In this document: piece after piece, positions 7,978-14,772 of the stretch | Position numbering within the stretch: the first letter of the stretch is position 1 | How the letters are laid out: each line of letters opens with the position of its first letter | From: CAZSPL01 sp964608735 | GTDB taxonomy: Bacteria > JAJVIF01 > JAPKYR01 > CAZSPL01 | Reading direction: 5' to 3' | Assembly (NCBI GenBank): GCA_964608735.1 | Contig: CAZSPL010000027.1 | Location: 1 to 26,338, forward strand | DNA length: 26,338 nucleotides | Position numbers and translations under genes: made by a program | The notes under the pieces: generated by a model | Databases searched by the model: none | What the model saw: only the letters and a program-made list of their open reading frames with translations | What the model was told of the DNA's origin: nothing

Positions 7978-8790
7978 GTGATCCTGGCGATAGACATAGG
8001 CAACTCGCACATCGTACTTGGTCTTTTCGAAGGCGACGAGCTCGTCGAAGACACGAGGATTTCCACGGATACCAGGAAGACGGCCGACGAGTACGGCATC
8101 CTTATCATGTCCATCCTCAAGCTTCGACGCGAGGTGCGCATCCGGGTCAAGGGGGTCATCATCTCGTCGGTGGTTCCCTCCCTCACGCAGGTCTTCGCCG
8201 AGATGACACGCAAGTATTTCGACATCGAGCCGATCATCGTCGGCCCCGGCCTCAAGACCGGGCTTTCCATCGGCTATGACGACCCGCGCCAGGTTGGTGC
8301 GGACCGTGTCGTGAACGCCGTCGCCGCCCAACGCCTCTACGGCATCCCGTGCATCATCGTCGATTTCGGAACCGCGGTGACATTCTGTGCTGTCGATTCG
8401 ATGAAGCAATATCTCGGCGGCGCGATATTCCCGGGGATCAAGACATCCTACGACGCCCTTGCCCAGAGGGCGGCGAGACTTCCAAAGATTGGTCTCGGCG
8501 AGCCGAAGCAGGCTATCGGTACAAGTACCGAGGCGAGTATGCTCAGCGGGGCGATCTATGGTTATGCCGGCATGCTCGATTCCATGGTCGAAAAGTTCAA
8601 GTCGGAGCTTGGATGCGACGCAAAGGTTGTGGCGACGGGCGGAATGATTCATAATATAGCGCCGTATTCGAAAACGATCGATGTGGTCGACGAAGATTTA
8701 ACATTGAAAGGACTGCTGATGCTTTATACGATGAACCAGTCGAATAATATGGAGATGATGATGCAGACAGATTGCTCCCCGCCGGGATAA
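7978..8790 (+). CDS. coaX: Type III pantothenate kinase
   Basis: CoaX phosphorylates pantothenate to 4'-phosphopantothenate, the entry step to CoA, and unlike CoaA it is insensitive to CoA feedback. The 270-residue protein has the ASKHA-fold motifs: phosphate-1 DIGNSH (residues 6-11), the GADRVVNA segment with catalytic Asp109, phosphate-2 VDFGTAVTF (from residue 128), GAIFPGI, and the adenosine motif VATGGM. The start is GTG 7978, two bases after the preceding stop. It follows panB-C-D in one operon, so the unit runs from ketoisovalerate to phosphopantothenate, apart from ketopantoate reductase. It is the last gene before the terminator. Confidence 0.95.
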   Translation: MILAIDIGNSHIVLGLFEGDELVEDTRISTDTRKTADEYGILIMSILKLRREVRIRVKGVIISSVVPSLTQVFAEMTRKYFDIEPIIVGPGLKTGLSIGYDDPRQVGADRVVNAVAAQRLYGIPCIIVDFGTAVTFCAVDSMKQYLGGAIFPGIKTSYDALAQRAARLPKIGLGEPKQAIGTSTEASMLSGAIYGYAGMLDSMVEKFKSELGCDAKVVATGGMIHNIAPYSKTIDVVDEDLTLKGLLMLYTMNQSNNMEMMMQTDCSPPG

Positions 8791-8817
8791 GGTAAACTAT
8801 ATATACTCTCCGGCGGG
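8778..8817 (+). repeat. Inverted repeat competing with the coaX terminator
   Basis: CCCGCCGG (8778-8785) and CCGGCGGG (8810-8817) are perfect complements flanking the coaX stop codon. The second arm shares GGG with the first arm of the terminator stem at 8815. The two hairpins are therefore mutually exclusive, as in an attenuator. Confidence 0.5.
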
Positions 8818-8845
8818 ATGGCTTGAGTCCATCCCTTTTTGTTTT
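8815..8845 (+). terminator. Intrinsic terminator of the pan-nad-coaX operon
   Basis: The stem GGGATGG/CCATCCC (8815-8821 with 8829-8835) closes a seven-base loop and is followed by TTTTTGTTTT. It lies 24 bases after the coaX stop. Confidence 0.85.
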
Positions 8846-8864
8846 AATTGTGTGATCAAGTTAA

Positions 8865-9887
8865 GTGAATGACAAAGCGAAAATAGATACCGCATGGCCC
8901 GTACGCCTTGGCGACGCCCTTGAAGCTGGGATGAAGCCGGTAATACCGGCGCCGATGGCGGGATACACCGATGCGATCTACCGGCGCATACTCCGCGAAC
9001 ACGGCGCGCGATATCTCACCTACCCTCTTCTGAGCGCGCATGCGGTTTTGTCCAACAAGGCAGAATCGAGAAGGATCCTCACGGAGATTGAAGAAGAAGA
9101 TGACCTGATCGTGCAGCTTTTCGGCGGTGAGGCGGAATCCATCGGCGAAGCCGCGAAAGTCATTGAGGCTCGCGGGGCCGCTGGTATTGATTTCAACCTC
9201 GGATGCTCGGTGAAGAAGATTGCCAAATCGGGCGGAGGCGCGGTGCTTCTTGGGGACATCCCCCGCGCGAAGGAATGCCTCGCTGCGCTGAAGTATTCGG
9301 TTACCATCCCGTTGAGCGTGAAGACGAGGATCGGATACGATATCGACGACAGGCATAGCAGCCTCGAGATTCTGAAGATAATCGAGGAACTCGGATTCAG
9401 TCACGCGACAATCCATGGCCGCACATTCAAGCAGGCCTTTGGCGGCGATGCGGACTGGGAGTTTATCAGGGAATTCAAGCGCGCGGCATCCATGCCGGTA
9501 ATCGGCAACGGGGATATCGTCGATCACAACAAATGCGCCGAGATGTTTGAGCGTACCGGCGTTGACGGCGTCATGATAGGGCGCGGCATCGTGGGCAATC
9601 CGTTTTTGGTGAGCGACTGCCAGCATTATATTTTGAACGGAACCATCCCCCCGCCACGGATGGGGCGCGATTTACTCGAAGCGGCGTTGTATCATTACCG
9701 CGCGGTAATCGAGGCGCATGGTCGGGAGCGCGGCGTCAAGGAGATGCGGAAGTTTCTCGCGAAGTACATTCACGGCATACGCGGAGCGACAGCGCTTCGC
9801 ATAAAAGTGAATAAGAGCGAAAACCCGGATGAAGTGATTCGTTTGATCGAGGAAGCGGCATCGCTTCAACCGAAGGTGGGAAGATAG
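8865..9887 (+). CDS. tRNA-dihydrouridine synthase family protein
   Basis: A flavin-dependent TIM-barrel enzyme that reduces specific uridines in tRNA to dihydrouridine. The product is 340 residues from GTG 8865. An alternative ATG at 8931 gives a shorter form starting MKPVIPAPMAGYTD, where many relatives begin; neither start has a good Shine-Dalgarno site. Seen: PAPMAGYTDAIYRR, VQLFGG, the catalytic-Cys loop NLGCSVKK (Cys114) where the family normally has NxGCP, GGGAVLL, SVKTRIGYD, ATIHGRTFKQ, GNGDI, and GVMIGRGIVGNPFL. The C-terminal helical domain binds tRNA. It is 30 bases before metG, so both translation-related genes may be co-transcribed. The Dus subtype is not resolved. Confidence 0.93.
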   Translation: MNDKAKIDTAWPVRLGDALEAGMKPVIPAPMAGYTDAIYRRILREHGARYLTYPLLSAHAVLSNKAESRRILTEIEEEDDLIVQLFGGEAESIGEAAKVIEARGAAGIDFNLGCSVKKIAKSGGGAVLLGDIPRAKECLAALKYSVTIPLSVKTRIGYDIDDRHSSLEILKIIEELGFSHATIHGRTFKQAFGGDADWEFIREFKRAASMPVIGNGDIVDHNKCAEMFERTGVDGVMIGRGIVGNPFLVSDCQHYILNGTIPPPRMGRDLLEAALYHYRAVIEAHGRERGVKEMRKFLAKYIHGIRGATALRIKVNKSENPDEVIRLIEEAASLQPKVGR

Positions 9888-9917
9888 TTATTTTCATGCG
9901 ATGCGGAGGATAGATTA

Positions 9918-12016
9918 ATGACTGACAAGACGATAGCCGGATTCACTACACCACTCTACTATGTAAACGCCCGCCCGCACATGGGCCATCTCTACACAAC
10001 CCTCGTCACCGACACGCTGGCGAGATGGCATCGCATGATGGGATACGACGTGATGTTCATCACCGGTTCCGACGAACATGGCCAGAAGGTGCTCGAATCC
10101 GCCGAGAAGCTCGGGAAGAAACCTATAGAATGGGCCGATGAAATAGTCGACTACACGAAAGCGCTATGGAAACAATATGATATCCGCTACGACCGATTCG
10201 TGCGCACAACCGAGCCGCAGCATTACACCGATGTCCAGGATTTCTTCAAGAAGGTTCTCGATAACGGTTATATTTACAAGGGCGAGTATGAAGGCCCCTA
10301 CTGCGTACCATGCGAGACATTCTGGACTGAGGGCCAGCTTGTCGAGGGCAACTGCCCCGAGTGCGGACGTCCCACCAAGCAGATGACCGAGGAAAGTTAT
10401 TTCTTCAAGCTGAGCGCGTTCAGGCAGTGGCTAATTGACCGAATCGAAGGCAACCCGCACGCGATACGCCCGGAATCGCGGCGGAATGAAATTCTCTCGC
10501 GCTTGAAGAAAGATGAATTGAAAGACCTCTCGGTAAGCCGTTCGCGTATGCCGTGGGGAGTGCCGCTCGATTTTCTGGAGAAGGGACATGTGTGCTATGT
10601 CTGGTTCGACGCGCTTCTCGGCTATTCAACCGCCGCTAAATACGGAACCGACCCGGGATATTTCAAGAAAGTCTGGCCGCGAATGCTGCACATCATCGGG
10701 AAGGATATCCTGTGGCATCACACGGTCATCTGGCCAGCGATGCAGAAAGCCTCAGGATTCGCCGACGACGAGATCTCCATCGGGTCGTTCGCGCACGGGT
10801 TCCTCATCCAGGGCGGCGAGAAGATGAGCAAATCGAAAGGGAATATCCTTGATCCGAAACCGCTGCTCGAAATATTCACGCGCGATATGATTCGCTACTT
10901 CATCCTGCGCGAAGTCAGCTTTGGGCAGGACGGCGGCATCTCCGCCGAGGGTATCGTGAACCGCATCAACTCGGACCTCGCGAACGATATCGGCAACCTG
11001 CTTCACCGTTCCCTCTCGATGCTCGAAAAATATACCGGCGGGATTGTGCCGGAAGGGAAAGTCCGCGATGAAACGGCGTCGTGGGTGAAGGAAGCATATG
11101 ACGCGGTTCTCCTTGATATGCCGGAGCTCCGTTTCAAAGAGGCGCTTGAGTCGATATGGGTGCTCATCAACCGCGTGAACAAGCACATCGAGGATTCGAA
11201 ACCGTGGGATCTCGCCAAGGATGCCGATAAATCGAAGCTGAATTCATTTCTATATGAGCTGACCGACACCATACGCGCCATCGCAATCATGGTGCATCCG
11301 TTCATCCCGGACATCTCCACCGAGATGTGGCATCAGCTCGGGTATTCGTCTAACCTTGATGACGTCGCGTATAATGAGGCCGGCAAGTCGGGCGTCATCG
11401 AGCCGGGGCATAAAATAGCGAAGGGCGGCCCGGCAGTACCGAGGATCGATTTCGAAGAATTCAGCGAAAAATGGGATAAACTATTCATTGAGGAGAGTGC
11501 CAAAGTGAGCGCCGAACCCGTTGAGCCGCAGAAGACGAATATCGCATTTGATGATTTCATGAAGGTCGATCTTCGCGTCGCGAAAGTGCTGAAGGCGGAG
11601 CGCGTACCGAAGACCGATAAATTGCTTAAGCTTGAAATCGATGTGGGCTACGAGAAGCGCACCATAGTTGCCGGAATCGCGGAGCATTACAGCCCGGAGG
11701 AGCTTGTCGGGAAGAGCATAGTTACGGTGGCCAACCTCGATCCGAGGCAGCTTCGGGGGATTGANNNNNNNNNNNNNNNNNNNNNNNNNNNNNNNNNNNN
11801 NNNNNNNNNNNNNNNNNNNNNNNNNNNNNNNNNNNNNNNNNNNNNNNNNNNNNNNNNNNNNNNNGGAAGAGCATAGTTACGGTGGCCAACCTCGATCCGA
11901 GGCAGCTTCGGGGGATTGAGTCGAAGGGGATGCTTCTCGCGGCGCATGCCGAGGGGGGCGATATCCCGCTCGTCATCATCGACCGCCCTGCCCGCCCGGG
12001 AAGCTCGATAAGTTAG
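9918..12016 (+). CDS. metG: Methionyl-tRNA synthetase, interrupted by a false assembly gap
   Basis: Class I synthetase charging tRNA-Met. Seen: the HIGH-type motif HMGH (residues 21-24), a zinc knuckle with Cys129, Cys132, Cys146 and Cys149, KMSKS (302-306), an anticodon-binding helical domain, and a C-terminal EMAP/Trbp111-type tRNA-binding domain beginning near DDFMKVDLRVAKVL. The reading frame appears to break at a 100-N gap (11765-11864). The 55 bases before the gap are identical to the 55 after it. Dropping the N run and one copy (155 bases) restores an open frame that ends at TAG 12014-12016 with RGIESKGMLLAA, giving 647 residues, normal for the family. The gene is therefore intact in the organism. 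The start is ATG 9918, after GCGGAGGA. Confidence 0.95.
11710..11919. other. 100-N scaffold gap flanked by a 55-base duplicated contig end
   Basis: Bases 11710-11764 are identical to 11865-11919, and N occupies 11765-11864. The two contig ends overlap exactly and should have been merged. A repeat in the organism would break metG, whereas merging restores it in frame. An overlap of 55 is the sort left by a de Bruijn assembler at that k-mer size; that part is inference. Confidence 0.93.
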
Positions 12017-12051
12017 TAAATATTGGAAAGGTATCAATGAGTTTTTTATCA

Positions 12052-12080
12052 CCTACAAGCTTCGAAGACTCGCTTGTAGG
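12052..12080. repeat. 9-bp inverted repeat downstream of metG
   Basis: CCTACAAGC (12052-12060) pairs with GCTTGTAGG (12072-12080) around an 11-base loop. It lies 35 bases after the metG stop. No T-run follows on the plus strand; on the minus strand it is followed by a short AT-rich stretch. It belongs to the same palindrome cluster as the element at 12113. Confidence 0.6.
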
Positions 12081-12112
12081 CGGCACCCGGCCGAGTTGTT
12101 CTATTTCTCGTA

Positions 12113-12151
12113 GGGCCGTACGGAGTACGCCCGGGCGCATTCCATGCGCCC
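12113..12151. repeat. Tandem REP-like hairpins
   Basis: Two hairpins abut: GGGC(C)GTAC-GGA-GTACGCCC (12113-12132, one bulged C) and the perfect GGGCGCAT-TCC-ATGCGCCC (12133-12151). They are followed by CTGCA and the tautomerase ribosome-binding site. GC-rich paired palindromes between genes are typical of REP/BIME-type extragenic repeats. Only one cluster is in this window, so dispersal cannot be shown here. Confidence 0.6.
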
Positions 12152-12174
12152 CTGCATAAGAAAGGAGAAATATC

Positions 12175-12366
12175 ATGCCGTTAATCACAGTTGAGGGACC
12201 ACCCATCAAGGACATCGACAAGAAGCGCAAGCTCGTAAAGGGACTGACCGACGTCGCCGCCGATGTCTACGGCATCCCGCACATTATCGTCCTGATAAAG
12301 GAAAACCCGCCGGAAAACGTCGCCGACTGCGGGGAGTTGATTTGTGATAAACATAAGCCGGAATAG
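12175..12366 (+). CDS. 4-oxalocrotonate tautomerase family protein (DmpI-like)
   Basis: A 63-codon protein whose second residue is proline; after removal of Met this becomes the N-terminal Pro1, the catalytic base of the tautomerase superfamily. The pattern MPLITVEGPP, KKRKLVKGLTDVAADVYGIP, then VLIKENPPENV matches DmpI-type small tautomerases, which act as hexamers. The usual GxGG after ENV reads ADCGELI, so the C-terminal loop is divergent. The start is ATG 12175, eight bases after AAGGAG. It lies alone between metG and a convergent phosphodiesterase gene. The substrate cannot be predicted: no aromatic-degradation genes are nearby. Confidence 0.88.
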   Translation: MPLITVEGPPIKDIDKKRKLVKGLTDVAADVYGIPHIIVLIKENPPENVADCGELICDKHKPE

Positions 12367-12393
12367 GCGAAATGAGTTCCCGGTCAACCAGAC

Positions 12394-14466
12394 TTAAAAT
12401 ATATCCTCCCCGTCCACATCCTCATCCGGTTCGATGCCGAGCTTCAACAGGGCGCTGGGCATTATGTCGATGATTTCCGGCACATCCTTGCGTATCGGGT
12501 CGGTTGAAAAAACAATCCCCTTGGTTATGTTCGGATCGAGCGAGCAGTGGTCGCCCGACCATTTACGATTGTTGTCATCGAATATATTGCGCGGCACCCC
12601 GCCGAGCGCCGTCTGCCACGATGTGCGGTAGCCGTCGTTGAATCCGACGACGAGGTCGGGCCCGATGTCCATCGTCTCGGGCGGGCCGGAATAAATCTCG
12701 CGCCCCTTGTAGACGCCGTATATCGGCGGATAATCCGGTCCTGAGAACTCCTCGTCGCGAAGGTTCTGCATGCCGCGGATGATGGCATCCATCACCTTCT
12801 CGCGCTCGGTACCGTCCGCCACGATGCCCTGCTTCTCGCGCCCGTCGAGGTTGATGTAAATCTGCCCGAGCCCGAGCGCGTATGCCCGCGTCTTCGACCA
12901 GTCGATGTTCTGCCAGAATTCGCCCTGCCCGAATAAATCCTCGAGATTCTTGTCCTCGTTCTGCCCGATAAGGCCCATGAATCCATTGTTCACGAGCCAG
13001 GTGTTGATATTCATCGCCCGGCGGAACGCGTGGAAACCGTGGTCGGAATTGACGATGAGGGTGGCGGAGTCGCCGATGATGTCCATCACTTTGCCGACGA
13101 TGTCATCCGCCTGCTTGTAGCTGTCGAGTATCATCGAACCCCATTGCGCGGCGATCTCGGGCCTGTACGCCGGGTGCCGTCCGCCTTCCTCTTCGAGTAG
13201 GTGCCATGCCATATGCTGCACCCTGTCGGTATTCTGGTAAACGAACTGGAAAAGGTTCCAGTCGTCCTTGGCAAGCTCGCCGTATGTCGCTTCCGCTTCC
13301 CATTTCATGACGAAAACGACATCCTCCCAGAATTGCTCCTCGGTAAGAATCTCTTCATTCAGTCCCCATGTCTCGTAGCCCCATCCCTGGGTTTTCCAGA
13401 AGCCGTATTCATCGGCGAGGTCTTCGGAATACCAGCCCGGGTAACTTATCGGGACTATCGGGTTAAGCGGATGGAAATCTATCGGCGTGAAATAAAGCTC
13501 GAAATGCGGTTCGAGGCCGATGAGATACGCCCTGAACAATCCGCGCGATTTTATGAGGAGGTTGAATTCGAAGACACAATCGATCCAGTCGGACCATTCC
13601 CCCACTTTGACCGGGTATTCCTTCCCCTGTATTTTCAGAACAACCGTTCCGGTATCTTTAAAAACATCGATATGAAAATCGTTGATGTTGACTTCTTCGC
13701 GTCCGCCCGTAAGCGGGTTTCGCGGGCCGGTTATGTAAGTGTCGATGGAGCCGTCGCGGTTCTTGTCGACCTCGATGACCTTCCCTCCGAACTCCGTATC
13801 CTGTCCCCGCGCCGCTGTATTGCTCTTCGCCATGGCGTAGTCGAGGTCGTCGACATAATATGAATATGTGCCCTGCGTCCCGCGGATATCTGGGGTACCG
13901 AATCCCGCGAGAAGCCTGTTGCCGGGGATTTCATCGGGCGGGAATGCGCCGGGTGCGCGGAGGTATTTCGCCAGTACGCGGCTGTCGCTGGTGTAATTCC
14001 AGATAGCCTTTCCGCCACGCAAATTGAGCAGCGCCGGTTTTTTATAGGGGATAGCGTTGAACAGGAATTTCCCGGGGATGTTCTTCACTCCCGCAAGATA
14101 TGGGTAATATGTCTCGGGATCGCGATTTAGGAAATCGTAGATGCCGGTCTTGCCGGGATTGCATCCGGTTTCATAAGCCGCCCAGCTTACGGGCGATTCC
14201 GCCGGGTTGGTCGGCATGAGGGGTTTCGCGCCGCCCATCGCGGCAAGCTTCTTGAGATTGGGTAAATCACCACTGGCGAGCCACTTCTGGGCAAGGCGGA
14301 AATCCATGCCGTCGAATCCGAGCATGACGACTTTCTTGTCGAGCTTCTTCATCTTCGGATGCTCGACGATATACTTGTGAAGCTTCAATCCCGCGAAGCC
14401 TCCGCCCGCTACAACAAGCCCGCCTATTCCAAGCGCCTTGAGAAACTGCTTACGACTGTACTTCAT
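12394..14466 (-). CDS. Exported alkaline phosphatase superfamily protein (type I phosphodiesterase/nucleotide pyrophosphatase-like)
   Basis: A 690-residue protein of the alkaline-phosphatase fold. The N terminus MKYSRKQFLKALGIGGLVVAG resembles a Tat signal or membrane anchor, with RK in place of the twin arginine. Metal-site motifs are in order: GFDGMD (Asp52, Asp55), PVSW (Ser94 as probable nucleophile), NTDRVQH (Asp and His), NSDHGFH, and GDHCSLDP. A middle insertion carries DKNRDGSID, which fits a DxNxDG calcium-loop pattern. ATG 14466 is preferred over TTG 14472 because GGAGGG lies eight bases before it. The substrate is unknown; relatives hydrolyse nucleotide, lipid-headgroup or sugar phosphodiesters. 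No partner gene is evident. Confidence 0.88.
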   Translation of the reverse strand: MKYSRKQFLKALGIGGLVVAGGGFAGLKLHKYIVEHPKMKKLDKKVVMLGFDGMDFRLAQKWLASGDLPNLKKLAAMGGAKPLMPTNPAESPVSWAAYETGCNPGKTGIYDFLNRDPETYYPYLAGVKNIPGKFLFNAIPYKKPALLNLRGGKAIWNYTSDSRVLAKYLRAPGAFPPDEIPGNRLLAGFGTPDIRGTQGTYSYYVDDLDYAMAKSNTAARGQDTEFGGKVIEVDKNRDGSIDTYITGPRNPLTGGREEVNINDFHIDVFKDTGTVVLKIQGKEYPVKVGEWSDWIDCVFEFNLLIKSRGLFRAYLIGLEPHFELYFTPIDFHPLNPIVPISYPGWYSEDLADEYGFWKTQGWGYETWGLNEEILTEEQFWEDVVFVMKWEAEATYGELAKDDWNLFQFVYQNTDRVQHMAWHLLEEEGGRHPAYRPEIAAQWGSMILDSYKQADDIVGKVMDIIGDSATLIVNSDHGFHAFRRAMNINTWLVNNGFMGLIGQNEDKNLEDLFGQGEFWQNIDWSKTRAYALGLGQIYINLDGREKQGIVADGTEREKVMDAIIRGMQNLRDEEFSGPDYPPIYGVYKGREIYSGPPETMDIGPDLVVGFNDGYRTSWQTALGGVPRNIFDDNNRKWSGDHCSLDPNITKGIVFSTDPIRKDVPEIIDIMPSALLKLGIEPDEDVDGEDIF

Positions 14467-14522
14467 CTTCAATGCCCTCCAATGACACGGGCAAGCATAA
14501 TGCCATCCTGTTTATAATCATA

Positions 14523-14551
14523 TAAAAACCCACGCAAATTGCACCGTGGGT
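14523..14551 (-). terminator. Intrinsic terminator downstream of the radical SAM operon
   Basis: ACCCACG (14528-14534) pairs with CGTGGGT (14545-14551) around a ten-base loop. Read on the minus strand, the stem is followed by TTTTTATA. It lies 53 bases after the stop of the 52-residue gene and upstream of the phosphodiesterase gene, so it separates two minus-strand units. Confidence 0.8.
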
Positions 14552-14603
14552 CTCATTTCACTCATTAATTAATACCATGTTCAGGGCCGGAATCAAAGCC
14601 GGT

Positions 14604-14772
14604 TCACTTCGACGCTTTCTTCGCGGCGCGTTTCTGGGCGGCCTTGATGCGGTTATTGAACACGACCTTTACCGCCTGCCTCGCGAGGCTGAGCTTGATT
14701 TCCTTGGNNNNNNNNNNGCTGGTCCGGCGCGTCCGTGGCCGGATCAGGCCGCTTGGTCTTGCTCTTGGACAT
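14604..14772 (-). CDS. Small basic protein downstream of radical SAM gene, crossing a 10-N gap
   Basis: Starts at ATG 14772 within the radical SAM gene in another frame, nine bases after GAGGAGA. It reads MSKSKTKRPDPATDAP and enters a 10-N run (14708-14717). Beyond it the sequence continues KEIKLSLARQAVKVVF and ends RAAKKASK at TGA 14604-14606. With the Ns removed and no base added, 159 bases form one open frame of 52 residues; with ten real bases the frame breaks. The protein is rich in Lys, Arg and Ala, without cysteine or a membrane segment, so nucleic-acid or protein binding is possible. I do not recognise a family. The 29-base overlap suggests translational coupling to the radical SAM enzyme. 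Confidence 0.65.
14708..14717. other. 10-N assembly gap, probably of zero true length
   Basis: Ten N lie inside the small basic gene. Deleting exactly these ten joins two coherent halves in one frame. The number ten is likely a placeholder. Confidence 0.6.

Noticed and set aside
7948..8652. A 234-codon minus-strand frame opposite coaX
   Set aside because: It is antisense to a confidently assigned gene and has no recognisable protein features.
11687..12052. Minus-strand open frames through the N run near the end of metG
   Set aside because: They are shadows of metG made longer by the false gap and duplication.
12037..12159. A 40-codon open frame (ATG 12037 to TAA 12159) with GGAAAGG upstream
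   Set aside because: It consists almost entirely of the three palindromes, and its peptide has no coherent character; the frame is most likely accidental.
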